Positions 1 through 9,600 are shown, numbered from the stretch's first letter. The stretch is DNA of 11,215 nucleotides from Ectopseudomonas composti (GCA_946886245.1 CAMPIF010000093.1:1-11215); one strand, 5' to 3'. Notes: generated by a model not told the origin, from the sequence alone. Made by a program: numbers and translations.

Positions 1-321
1 CTCGGGGTCATCGGCATCTTTCTGCCGGTGCTGCCGACCACGCCGTTCCTGCTCCTGGCGGCGGCCTGTTTCGTGCGCAGCTCACGGCGCTTCTACCTCT
101 GGCTGGTCACCCACCCGCGCCTGGGCCCATGGATTCGCGACTACCTGGAGGGCCAGGGCATCCCGCTCAAGGGCAAGGTCTACGCCCTGGTGCTGATGTG
201 GGCCAGCATCAGCTTCTCCTGCTATCTGGTGCCCATGCCCTGGGCGCGCGCCTTCATGCTCGGCAGTGCGGTGCTGGTCAGCCTGTATATCCTCAAGCAG
301 AAGACCCTGCCCAATCCCTGA
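1..321 (+). CDS. DUF454 (YbaN-like) inner-membrane protein, 5' truncated by window edge
   Basis: The reading frame is open from base 1 and ends at TGA 319-321, giving 106 visible residues. The beginning of the gene lies before the window. The first visible residues, LGVIGIFLPVLPTTPFLLLA, match the hallmark of the DUF454/YbaN family: a G-x-I-G segment followed by LPTTPFLLLA. After it come CFVRSS, then WLVTHPRLGPWIRDY, also typical of the family. The visible part has a hydrophobic N-terminal segment and a hydrophobic C-terminal stretch at about residues 61-100, probably two closely spaced membrane helices. The family sits in the inner membrane and its biochemical role is unknown. An internal GTG at 28 could be taken as a start, but it falls inside the conserved motif and has no ribosome binding site, so it is not the start. 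I see no functional link to the Lap genes downstream. Confidence 0.85.
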   Translation, partial: LGVIGIFLPVLPTTPFLLLAAACFVRSSRRFYLWLVTHPRLGPWIRDYLEGQGIPLKGKVYALVLMWASISFSCYLVPMPWARAFMLGSAVLVSLYILKQKTLPNP

Positions 322-329
322 GCGCTCTG

Positions 330-384
330 CGTAGCCCGGATGCAATCCCCCAGCGCCAGCCCCCCGGATTGCATCCGGGCTACG
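330..384. repeat. Perfect 19-bp inverted repeat, REP-like intergenic hairpin
   Basis: The left arm at 330-348 (CGTAGCCCGGATGCAATCC) is the exact reverse complement of the right arm at 366-384, with a 17-base loop. It begins 9 bases after the DUF454 stop codon. There is no T-run on either side, so it is not a classic intrinsic terminator, though it could stabilise the 3' end of the upstream mRNA. Short palindromes of this kind are commonly scattered between genes in Pseudomonas genomes; I infer membership of such a REP-like family from the look of the sequence. Only one copy lies in this window. Confidence 0.8.
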
Positions 385-411
385 GGAGCCCGTCACCTCC
401 TCGACAACCTT

Positions 412-472
412 TTGACACTGCTTTCTCGTTCCAGCGAAGCGGCCGGCAAAAAGCCGACACCTCGCCTAGACT
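412..472 (+). promoter_or_regulatory. Weak promoter candidate for the lapG-lapD operon
   Basis: TTGACA at 412-417 is a perfect sigma-70 -35 hexamer, but the bases at the ideal -10 distance (435-440, CGAAGC) are poor. A separate -10-like TAGACT lies at 467-472, without a good -35 at 17 bases. Neither makes a convincing promoter. The operon must have its start somewhere in 385-487 unless it is read from the upstream gene through the hairpin. Confidence 0.2.
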
Positions 473-502
473 CTGCCAATCGAGCCTGGAGACGACGACC
501 CC

Positions 503-1183
503 ATGCGACGGCTGCGCGTTCAGGGATGGCGGTGTCGGCTGCTGATCCTGTGGATCGGCGGCGCGCTGCTGGCCGCGCTGGCAGTTGCCGATTGGGACTT
601 CGCCGTGATCGTGAAGAACGCGGAAAACCGCTACGGCAGCCTCGGCCCTGCACGCAAACGCATTCTCGACTGGGAAGAATCGATCAAGAGCAGCGCCAGC
701 CTGAACGAGGCGGACAAGCTCAACGAGGTCAATCGCTTCTTCAACCGCACCATCCGCTTCGTCGATGACAGTCAGCTCTGGCGCGAGAACGACTACTGGG
801 CAACCCCCGTGGAAATGCTGGTCAAGGGCGCAGGCGATTGCGAGGACTACTCCATCGCCAAGTACTTCACCCTGCGCCGCCTCGGCATCCCCAGCGAGAA
901 GCTGCGCATCACCTACGTCAAGGCACTGAACTACAACCAGGCGCACATGGTACTGACCTACTACGCCAGCCCCACTGCCGAGCCCCTGGTGCTGGACAAC
1001 CTGATCAACGACATCCGCCCTGCCTCACAGCGCAAGGACCTGCTGCCGGTATACGCCTTCAACGCCGAAGGCCTCTATCTCGCAGGCTCCAACACGCGCA
1101 AGAGCGACACCAAGAAGCTCTCTCGCTGGCAGGACATCCTGAAAAAAATGCGCGCGGAGGGCTTCGCCATCGGCGAAGGCTAG
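503..1183 (+). CDS. lapG: LapG, periplasmic calcium-dependent cysteine protease (BTLCP family)
   Basis: This 226-residue protein belongs to the bacterial transglutaminase-like cysteine protease family (DUF920). Characterised LapG proteases cut the N-terminal retention region of giant surface adhesins and release them from the outer membrane. The catalytic triad is visible: Cys113 in GAGDCEDYS, His148 in NQAHMVL and Asp165 in LVLDNL. The acidic residues Asp112, Glu114 and Asp115 around the cysteine match the region that binds calcium in family members. The N-terminus has arginines followed by a hydrophobic run (about residues 13-29, ending ALAVA before DWDF), consistent with Sec export to the periplasm. 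There is no lipobox cysteine. The ATG at 503 is preceded by TGGAGA at 487-492, 10 bases away. The stop is 12 bases before lapD, with which it forms an operon. Length and domain content are normal for the family. Confidence 0.95.
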   Translation: MRRLRVQGWRCRLLILWIGGALLAALAVADWDFAVIVKNAENRYGSLGPARKRILDWEESIKSSASLNEADKLNEVNRFFNRTIRFVDDSQLWRENDYWATPVEMLVKGAGDCEDYSIAKYFTLRRLGIPSEKLRITYVKALNYNQAHMVLTYYASPTAEPLVLDNLINDIRPASQRKDLLPVYAFNAEGLYLAGSNTRKSDTKKLSRWQDILKKMRAEGFAIGEG

Positions 1184-1195
1184 GAGGAAAGAGGA

Positions 1196-3142
1196 ATGTC
1201 CCTACTCAAGCAGCTGTTTCTCGCCATCTGCCTGTTTCTGGTGGTGGCCTTCACCGGCAGTTTCATCGCCGGCGTGGAGAGCTCGCGCGAACAGTTGATC
1301 AGCCAGCTGCGCTCGCACGCCCAGGACGCCGCCACGGCGCTGGGGCTGTCGATGACCCCGCACGTGGACGACCCGGCGATGATCGAGCTGATGGTCAGCT
1401 CGATCTTCGACAGCGGCTACTTCGCCAGCATCCGCGTGGTGCGCATTGCCGACGACGGCGTGATCGTCGAGCGCAGCACCAAGATCAGACCTGAAAACCT
1501 GCCCGGCTGGTTCGTCGATCTGGTCGATCTGCAGCCCCAGGGCGGCGATGCGCTGATCATGCGCGGCTGGGAGCAGGCCGCCAGAGTGGAGGTGCTCAGC
1601 CATCCGCAGTTCGCCCTGGCCAAGCTGTGGGACAGCGCCCTCGGCAGCCTGTTCTGGCTGCTGCTGTGTGGCCTGGTCAGTGCCGTGCTCGGTGGCTGGC
1701 TGCTGCGCACCCAGCTGCGGCCGCTGGACAACATGGTGCAGCAGGCGCAAGCCATCAGCCGCCGCGAGTTCCTCACCCTGCCGCGCGTGCCACGCACGCC
1801 GGAGCTCAAGCGTGTGGTGCTGGCAATGAACCAGATGGTCGACAAGCTCAAGACCCTGTTCGCCGAAGAAGCCGCGCGCAGCGAGAAACTGCGCGGCGAG
1901 GCCTATCAGGACAGCCTCACCGGCCTGGCCAACCGGCGCCAGTTCGACATCCGCCTGAGCAACCAGTTGGTGATCAACGAGCAGAATCCGGATGGCTACC
2001 TGCTGCTGCTGCGCCTCAACGATCTGGGCGGCCTCAACCAGCGCCTCGGCGGCCAGCGTACCGACGCGCTGATCGCCGCATTGGGCGATCAACTCAAACA
2101 ACTGCTGGCGTTACCGGAGCGCAGCCAATGGCTGGCATCGCGCAACCGCGGTGGCGAGTTCACACTGCTGGCGCCCGGCCTCAATGGCGAAGACGCAGAG
2201 CGCCTGGCCAGCGAGCTCAGCGAGGCCCTGAACAGCCTGAAGCAGACCGGTGCCAGTGATTGCGATCCCGTTGCCCACATCGGCATTGCCGCCTTTCGCC
2301 CTGGCGAACGGAGCGAAGCCGTGCTGAGCCGCGCGGATCAGGCGCTGGCTCAGGCACAGAGCAACACGGACAGGTGCTGGGAACGCCTCGACGACTTCAC
2401 CGCCCGCACCACTCAGGGCCTGCACGACTGGCGCGGCTGGCTCGACGATGCGCTGACCCAGGGCAAATTGCAGCTGTATTTCCAGCCTGTCGCCGAATGC
2501 GCTACGGGCACGCTCATGCAGCACAAGGTGCTGGCGCGCCTGCTCGATCCGGCCGGCGAAGCCATCACGGCCGGGCGCTTCCTGCCCTGGATCGAGCGCC
2601 TGGGCTGGGCCGCGCGCTTCGACCTGGCGATGCTCGAACACAGCCTGGCGCACCTGACACAACATCCTCGCCCGCTGGCGCTGAGCCTGTCTGCCGCGAC
2701 CCTGCGCAATGAACAGGACAAAGCGCGCCTGCTCGATGTACTGAACCGTCATGAGGAGGTCGCGCACCTGTTGACGCTGGAAATCGACGAACGCCACCTG
2801 CCGCCGCCCGCCGAGCTGGAAGCGCTGAGCCAGGCGATTCGTGAGGCGGGTTTCAACCTGGGCCTGCAGCATTTCGGTGGGCGCTTCAGCCTGATCGGCA
2901 ATCTCACCCACCTGGGCCTGGCCTACCTGAAGATCGATGGCACCTACATCCGCGCCATCGACCAGGAGGGCGACAAGCGGCTGTTCATCGAAGCGATCTT
3001 CCGCGCCACCAACAGCATCGACCTGCCGCTGATCGCCGAGATGGTGGAAACCGAAGAAGAACTCGCCGTGCTGACCGAACTGGGCATCCACGGCGCCATG
3101 GGTCGTCTGATCGGCGCACCGGCGCCCTGGGGCAACCAATAA
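1196..3142 (+). CDS. lapD: LapD, inner-membrane c-di-GMP receptor with degenerate GGDEF and EAL domains
   Basis: This 648-residue protein is an inside-out c-di-GMP receptor that holds LapG in the periplasm. A first membrane helix spans about residues 5-26. A periplasmic output domain (LapD/MoxY N-terminal type) follows to about 148 and carries the GWEQ motif at 124-127; Trp125 and this GWxQ motif are known to matter for LapG capture. A second helix covers about 150-170, then a HAMP-like segment with PLDNM, then GGDEF (about 235-395) and EAL (about 405-648). LTGLANRR at 241-248 is intact, but the signature is RGGEF (318-322). The EAL motif is KVLARL (444-449), and the usual DDFG is replaced by LQHFGG. 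Both domains should therefore be enzymatically inactive; LapD proteins bind c-di-GMP through the EAL fold. The start is fixed by a strong AGGAGG at 1182-1187, overlapping the lapG stop. I see no terminator after the gene. Confidence 0.95.
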   Translation: MSLLKQLFLAICLFLVVAFTGSFIAGVESSREQLISQLRSHAQDAATALGLSMTPHVDDPAMIELMVSSIFDSGYFASIRVVRIADDGVIVERSTKIRPENLPGWFVDLVDLQPQGGDALIMRGWEQAARVEVLSHPQFALAKLWDSALGSLFWLLLCGLVSAVLGGWLLRTQLRPLDNMVQQAQAISRREFLTLPRVPRTPELKRVVLAMNQMVDKLKTLFAEEAARSEKLRGEAYQDSLTGLANRRQFDIRLSNQLVINEQNPDGYLLLLRLNDLGGLNQRLGGQRTDALIAALGDQLKQLLALPERSQWLASRNRGGEFTLLAPGLNGEDAERLASELSEALNSLKQTGASDCDPVAHIGIAAFRPGERSEAVLSRADQALAQAQSNTDRCWERLDDFTARTTQGLHDWRGWLDDALTQGKLQLYFQPVAECATGTLMQHKVLARLLDPAGEAITAGRFLPWIERLGWAARFDLAMLEHSLAHLTQHPRPLALSLSAATLRNEQDKARLLDVLNRHEEVAHLLTLEIDERHLPPPAELEALSQAIREAGFNLGLQHFGGRFSLIGNLTHLGLAYLKIDGTYIRAIDQEGDKRLFIEAIFRATNSIDLPLIAEMVETEEELAVLTELGIHGAMGRLIGAPAPWGNQ

Positions 3143-3152
3143 TGGCGTGGTG

Positions 3153-3494
3153 CTAAACCAGATCGTGCTCGTCGTCACCAAGCAGGCCGCTGAGGCCCTC
3201 GATCTCGGCACGGGCGATGGCACGCTGGTCGAGCTTCTGTCGCGCGGCCTCGGGCAGGTCGGTGTAGCGGATAACACCTCGTTCGACCAGCACGCTGACC
3301 ACGTCTTCCAGTACGCGCACCAGCTCCAGGTCAGACTGTTTCAGGCTGTCCAGGCGCGCCTTGACCTCTTCCTTGGCCTCGAGCCAGCTGTGTAGCTCCT
3401 CGCTCTCGACAGCCAGGTTCTCCGTCATACCCTCGAAGGGCTCATGTTCGACTCGCAACAAACGCCCGGCCGCGTCGCGCTGTACATAGACCAT
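3153..3494 (-). CDS. Small acidic helical protein of unknown function, Pseudomonas type
   Basis: This 113-residue protein begins MVYVQRDAAGRLLRVEHEPF, continues with a charged helical middle section (about residues 30-75, rich in Glu, Leu and Lys) and includes the segment GVIRYTDLPEAARQKLDQRA before an acidic C-terminus. It has no signal peptide, membrane helix or recognisable catalytic motif. From memory, proteins of this type are widespread in Pseudomonas and are sometimes labelled as tryptophan synthase beta subunit. Nothing here resembles TrpB, which is several times longer and binds PLP, so I treat that label as a naming error. An upstream TTG would add five residues, but the Shine-Dalgarno sequence supports the ATG. 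The gene converges with lapD (stop codons 10 bases apart) and starts 22 bases after the adhesin terminator. Its role is unknown. Confidence 0.8.
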   Translation of the reverse strand: MVYVQRDAAGRLLRVEHEPFEGMTENLAVESEELHSWLEAKEEVKARLDSLKQSDLELVRVLEDVVSVLVERGVIRYTDLPEAARQKLDQRAIARAEIEGLSGLLGDDEHDLV

Positions 3495-3498
3495 CGCT

Positions 3499-3504
3499 GC
3501 CTCC
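3499..3504 (-). promoter_or_regulatory. Ribosome binding site deciding the start of the 113-residue gene
   Basis: GGAGGC on the minus strand lies 4 bases upstream of the ATG at 3492-3494. It would fall inside the coding region if the upstream TTG at 3507-3509 were used, so it favours the shorter 113-residue form. Confidence 0.75.
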
Positions 3505-3516
3505 AGCAAACGCCAT

Positions 3517-3551
3517 AAAAAAGCCCGCTACTCGGAACGGGTAGCGGGCTT
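3517..3551 (-). terminator. Rho-independent terminator of the giant adhesin gene
   Basis: An 11-bp perfect stem pairs AAGCCCGCTAC (3521-3531) with GTAGCGGGCTT (3541-3551), enclosing a short loop that can pair further inside. Read on the minus strand it is followed at once by six T residues (3517-3522 on +), as expected of an intrinsic terminator for the gene ending at 3646. On the plus strand only a mixed, T-poor sequence follows the hairpin, so it should be a weak terminator for lapD transcripts. Confidence 0.92.
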
Positions 3552-3555
3552 ACTC

Positions 3556-3574
3556 TAGTTGAGTGCTCCAACTA
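3556..3574. repeat. Short imperfect palindrome downstream of the adhesin gene
   Basis: TAGTTGAGTGCTCCAACTA has 6-bp perfect outer arms (TAGTTG and CAACTA) and near-symmetry further in. It lies in the 94-base gap 3552-3645 between the adhesin stop codon and its terminator. On the minus strand it would lie between a poor -35-like TTTCCT and a -10-like TAGAGT spaced 17 bases apart, which is the arrangement of an operator in a promoter spacer. It may equally be a minor hairpin in the 3' untranslated region. The rest of the gap shows nothing I can name. Confidence 0.35.
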
Positions 3575-3645
3575 AGGAAACTCTGATAAGCATTTCCCTT
3601 TGCCCGAGAGACCGCCAGCGCAGCGCTGACGGCCTCCCGCGCAGC

Positions 3646-6600
3646 TCAGGCGACCAACTGCTGGCTGGTCAACATGTCATCGATTATGTCAGCAGCATTG
3701 CCCATACCGCCGCCAAGCAAGGTGTTCTCCAGGGTGATGGTCTGATCGATGGTGGAGGTGTCAGCCACGTTGCCGGAGCTGGAAACACTGATCACTGTAT
3801 TGGTGGCCGTGAAACTGAAGCTCAGATAGTCATCCAGCACATTGGCGTCGCCGGAGTCGCTCACACCCACCAACAGATCGGACAGATCCAGCTTGTCGCC
3901 CAGGCCGAAGTCCTTCACGACATCGTGGTAGTTGCTGTCTCGGTCGCCAGCATTCCAGACAAAGGTGTCCTTGCCGCTGCCGCCGAACAGCACGTCATTG
4001 CCGGTGCCGCCGATCAGGGTGTCATCGCCGCCCTGGCCGAACAGCCAGTCGTTGCCGGCGCCGCCCTCGAGTACATCGTCGCCACCGACACCATCGACCG
4101 AAGCGCCCAGTTTTTCCGCATTGGCGCGAACGAAGCTCATGATCTGCGCCTGAGTCGGGGCCACCCCGGAATTGAGCGCCGTCAGGTGATCGACCAGCAC
4201 CTGATAACCCGGCGCCTTGCTGGCGTCTATCCACAGGGTATTGAGCGAGTCACCGAACAGGTAGTCGTCACTTGCACCGGCTACCAGGTGGTCATCGCCC
4301 AGGCTGGCGTAGCCACCATCGGTGACGCTGCCAGGGTCGAGTACCGCGAAAAGCTGGCTCGGCGTGGTCACGATCTGCGGCTCGCCTACCGCACCGTCAA
4401 CGGTGTTACCACCAAAGGACAACGAGCCTTGTCCTATCTCGTCAGTATTATCGAAGAAACGCAGCACATTGCTGTTGACCCCGGTACCGATGCCGATGGC
4501 ATGCACCTCGGCGCGATCCATCAACGTCGTCGCATCATCCAGAGCCCGGTTGACGTCGCGGTAGTTCACCGTGCTGCCGCTGTTGCCGTTGTCATTGTTA
4601 TAAGTGGTCGGGTCGCCATCGGTCAGGAAGTAGGCGAGGTTGTTGTAGTCGTTGGCCTCCACCCCATCGAACCAGGCATTGGCCTGCTTCATCGCCGCCT
4701 CGTAGTTGGTGGCCCCGGAAGCAGTCAGCGCCATCAGCACGTTGTTAGGCGCTGCCAGGGCCGTCTGGATCTGCGTCAGGGTACCGCTGAGCAACAGGCT
4801 GGAGCTGGACGAGAAGGAGATCAGCGCGATGTTGATCTGCCCCGTGTGAGTGCCCAGCTTGCCGACAAAGGCATTGACCGCATCCTTGAGCAACCCCAGC
4901 CGGCTGCTGTATCCCCCCGGGCCATCCGGATTGTCCGCCATGCTGCCGGAACGATCGAGGATCAAGGCAATGTTGTAATTCTCCGCCGGCTCGATCACCG
5001 GTGGCTTGGCGCCCCCCAGATCGCCAACCAGCACGTCATTGCCGAAGGTCCCTTCGATAGCCCCTTTGCCATCGTCGTACTGACTGGGCACATGATGGGG
5101 CACACTGGAGTTCGGCGTGTCGTCGGCGTTGCTGCCGACCACCAGCACCGACTGGTCGCCGCGGATGCAGATATCCAGATCGGCCGTAGCGTGGTCGCCA
5201 TCGCCATCGCTCACCACGTAGGTGAAGCTCTGCGTCAGTTGCCCACTGGGGCCGAAGTTCAGGTTGCCTTGTGCGGAGAAGTCGAACTGCCCGATATCGT
5301 CGCCATCCAGATGAATCTTCAGCGTCCCGGTTGCGGTGGTGAGCGTCAGCTCAGCGGTCGCGGCATCGAAGCCCCAGGCGACAGGACCAGCCCCGCTCAC
5401 CTCGATGCCGTCGCCGGCTTCATTGAGGCTGAAAGTCTGGCCATCGACGCTGACTGATTCGATACGCCCCAGACCGTCGGCGCCCAGGCTGTCGTTGACC
5501 AGAACGTCACCAGAGACGCTGCCGCCCAGGTCGGCCAGGTCCAGCAGAGTTGCGGACAGGCTGTCAGGCTCGCTGCTGATCACCGAACCATCACTGGCGA
5601 TCTGCCCCATGAAGGAGCCCGTGAAACTGACACCCACGGAGTGCGCGGTAAAGCTGTTGGTGGCGCTGTTGTTATCACCATCGACGTTGCCGATGAAGTT
5701 CGTCCAGTTGTTGGCGATCCAGGTGGTCAGCGTCGCGCCCTGCGCTCCGACGGTAGGCTCACCATCGGAAATGAAGTACAGCTTGTGCTGCTGCGCCGGA
5801 TCGGCACCCGGAGCGCTGACGTCGTTGGTGATCTGCGTCCTGGCCACGCCCAGGGCCTGCTCGTAGTTGGTGAAACCACTGACGGTAAGACCCTCGACCG
5901 CCGTGAGCAGAGCCGTGTAACCCGGATCACCCAGCGCGCTGAAGGTGAAGTCGCCAATTTCCGCAGCGCCCGAGTTGAAGGTGATCAGGTTGACGTGTAC
6001 CGGGGCAGAGAGACCGGCATAACCCTGGGCCAGGTCGATCACCGCTTGCTTGAGGGATTCCAGCTTGGGACCGGCCATGCTTAACGAGATATCCAGCACC
6101 AGGGTGAGGTTCACCAGCGGTGGCGCGGCCTGGACGATGCAGTCGGGCTTGTCGCTGGCGGCAATGGGCACGTCATCCTGCACGTCGATCACCAGCGTCC
6201 CCGCCGGGAAACCGGCGGGTAGCGGGTCGCCGTCGCCATCGGTCGCCTGCAGCATCTTGGAGAAATCGATGGGCTGCCCTGCCGTACCCAGGGTCTCGTT
6301 ATCGTCGCCATCACCCAGCGGATGGTCCAGCGGACCTTTGAGCTCGAAGCGATAACTGCCGTCAGCACCCACCTCGAAGCTGAATACCGGATAGCCTTCG
6401 ACACCCGCCACCTCACCGATCAGGGTGGAACTGACCAGTTGCTCGCCATCCCATTCGTACTCGACCCGGTAGCTCAGTTCGACGCCAGCGGAGCTGAGCT
6501 GCTGCGTCAGCATCGAAGTCACATCGCCGGTCAGGCTGAAGTTCCCCGGCCCATCGGCGCCGAAATCGACCAGCGCATGCAGCGTGCCGGCACTGCCTTC

Positions 6601-9600
6601 GGCCACCAGTGTCTGGCCGGCCTCGGGATTGCCGAGATAGGGCGCGCTGAGCTGATCCTCGTGTACCAGGTGGTCGAGGGTTGGCGCGCAATTCTCGTCC
6701 ACGGTCTGATACTGCGGCCTCGTCGCCTCGATCACCGCCGGCCCACCGAAGGCGCTGTTGCCACCAACCAGGTAGTTGCCCAGGCCTAGATCTACTGGCT
6801 TGATGACGTCACCATCGCCATCGTAGAACTGGGTGCCGGCCTTGATGTAATAGGCCTCGACGGTGCCGCCATAGGCCTGCTCGACCCAGGCGACGTAACC
6901 TTGCGGGTGGCTCGGATCCTTGATGTCACTCCCGCCGGGGTATTCGATCTTGACCGCCATGGTGCCGTCGCCGGTGTCGACCAGGAACAGCACATGGGAA
7001 ATGCCATGATCGATGTTCTTGGGATCGCAGCCACAGTCCTTCTCGGCCAGGGTTGGCACGTCGTCCTGCACGTTGATGACGAACAGACCGCCAGCCCCCT
7101 GCGGTATCTGCAGCGGGTCGCCATCGCCATCGGTGATCGCCAGCAACTGGGTGAAGTCGATGCCAAAGGCACCGTCCGACGACCAGAGCTCGTTGTCGTC
7201 ACCATTTTTCAGCGGATGGTCGATTGGCCCCTGCAGTTCGAAGCTGAAGTCGCCGTTGGCCTTCACCACCAGTTCAAATACCGGATAACCGCCTGCAACC
7301 GTGGCCGTCGCAGTAAGCGTGGTGCTGACCAGATTGCCGTCGTCATCGAGTTCCTGGGTGACCTGATAGTCGAGCGGCTCACCGCCGGACGTCAGTCCCT
7401 GAGCGTTCAACAACTCGGCGGCGCTACCCTCCTCCACCAGGCTGAAATCACCGGGCCCATCGGCGCCGAAGGCCACCAGTGAGAGCAAACTGGCCGCGCC
7501 CGTCGCAGTGCTGATCATCAGCGTCTGGCCAGGACCATCCGGGTTGCCCTGGTGGGGATCGGTCAGCTTGTCCTCGTGTACCGTGCCGCCTACGGGTGCA
7601 GGCGTCTTGACCGTCCAGGTGGCCTGGATGTTGACGTCGTTGTAGTCGTTGTCACCGCCGACGTTGATATCCTCCCAGTTCTGATTGCCCGCTGCGCCGT
7701 TGTCCAGCACATGCTGTTTATCGCCCGGGTTGAGCGCCGGGTCGCTGAACACGACGTTGGCACCGCCCGCACCGGAGAGCGGGGTAGCTCCTACGAACGC
7801 CTGCCACTGGCCATCGACCGGCGCGAAGGACACCTCAGTGCCGTCAGCAATGTTATTCGCTGCACCATCGGGGATGATGAAGAAGCCGACCTGGCTGGGG
7901 TCGAGCCCCATCAGGACCACCGAGTCACCGTCAGTCAGGTCAGTGGTATCGGCCCAGATGACCTTGCCGCTGAGCGGCGTGCCATCCTCACCTTTGATGT
8001 AGTAGCCATAGCTGTTGACGTAGGAGGCGTCACCGCCCTTGTAGGTCAGGGTCAGGCAGTAGTCCGGCTCGCTGACCACCAACTCAGGCACATCGTCTTC
8101 GATATTGATGACGAACAGGCCAGTGGTACCCTCCGGCTGCTGCAGCGGGTCACCGTCACCATCGGTGGCGGTGAACAGCTGAGTGAAGTCAATACCGAAT
8201 ACGCCATCGGAAGACCACAGTTCACCGTCGTTGTCGCTCTGCTCGGGGTGGTCTATCGGTCCCTGCAGCTCGAAGTGGAAGCTGCCATCGGCATTCACCC
8301 TCAGCTCGAAAACAGGGTAATTGCCCAGGCTGTCGGCGGAAACCGCTGTCAATGTGGTGCTGACCAATTTGCCGTCGACACGGGTTTCAACCACCTCATA
8401 CACCAGGTTGTCTCCGCCCGAGGTCAACCCCTGAGCGTCAAGTAACGCAGCAGCGTCGCCGCTGTTGACCAACCCGAATGCACCGGGGCCATCCGCGCCG
8501 AAAGAGACCAGCGAAGCCAATGTTCCGGCACCACCCTCAGTGCTGACTACCAGTGTTTGAGTGCCGCCATCCGGGTTGCCGGCGTTCGGGCTGGTCAAAA
8601 GGTCTTCGTGCACCGTACCGCCGAGCGCAAGCTGCTGCGGATCGACAGGCTTCAAGGTCGGCACATCATCCTCGACGTCGATGACGAAGCTGGCGCTGGC
8701 AAAACCATCGGCAATCGGATCACCATCGCCATCGGTGGCTACCAGCACACCAGAGAAATCCAGCTCCAGGCTGTTGTCACCAAGGGTTTCGGAGTCGATA
8801 CCGTCCTCCTCCTCGTGGTCCAACGCGCCCTTGAGTGTAAACAGGTAGCTGCCATCGCTATTCACCTCGAGGCGGAAGACCTCGCTGCCACCTTCACCAG
8901 CCGTAGCGGTGAGCGTGGTGCCATCCGTAGACACGACGTAAAACAGCGCAACACCACCGGAGCTCAAGGCAAGTGTCTGCAGTCCAGACAGCGCACCGGG
9001 CTCCTGACTCAGGTGGAAACCACCACGACCATCGGCGCCGAAGTTGACCAGTACATCCAATGCGCCGATATCACCTTCAACCGTGCGGGTCTGCTCAGGC
9101 TCGCTACCGGGCTCGGCATTGCCATTACCCAAGGCATCTTCGTGCACCAGCCCACTGACCACCGGCTGTTGCGGATTGGGCTGGGCCGGCAACGGCACGT
9201 CATCCTGAATCTTGATGACGAACAGGCCTTTCGCGCCTTCAGGCAGCTGTAGCGGGTCGCCGTCGCCATCAGTAGCGGTGAACAGGTGAGTGAAGTCGAG
9301 GCCGATGCCGCCTTCGCTCGACCATAGCTCGTTATCGTCGCCATCATCGCTCGGATGATCGATGGGTCCTTGCAACTCGAAGCTGAAACTGCCATCGGCG
9401 TTGATTATCAGGGTGAATACCGGGTAGCCGCCAACTTCTGCGACAGCCGTCGCGGTTAATGTGCTAATCGGGTTGCCGTCAGGGTCCGTGGTCGTGCTGA
9501 TGCTGTAGAGCATCGGCTCACCGCCAGAAGTCAGGCCCTGGGCACCCAGTACCTCTGCCACCGTTTCACTGCCTACCAGGCCGAATGCTCCCGGGCCATC

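Noticed and set aside
2111..3277. A 388-codon minus-strand frame opposite lapD
   Set aside because: It overlaps lapD and the real small gene, has Arg/Gln/Ala-rich content typical of antisense frames in GC-rich DNA, and lacks domain features.
3153..3494. Tryptophan synthase beta subunit label for the small gene
   Set aside because: The protein is 113 residues, largely charged helix, and lacks the PLP lysine region and the fold of TrpB.
5155..5163. RGD tripeptide (residues 2006-2008) as an integrin-type binding motif
   Set aside because: It lies in a border linker right after Cys2004. A tripeptide is expected by chance in a protein of this size and there is no sign of host association.
3559..5457. 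A 632-codon open frame on the plus strand, antisense to the adhesin
   Set aside because: It is the reverse shadow of a GC-rich, Asp/Gly-rich repeat gene. The translation shows low-complexity Val/Ile/Ala/Gln-rich text with no domain, and it begins inside the adhesin 3' region without a ribosome binding site. The other plus-strand frames at 7552-8445, 8557-9252 and 9703-10158 are of the same kind.
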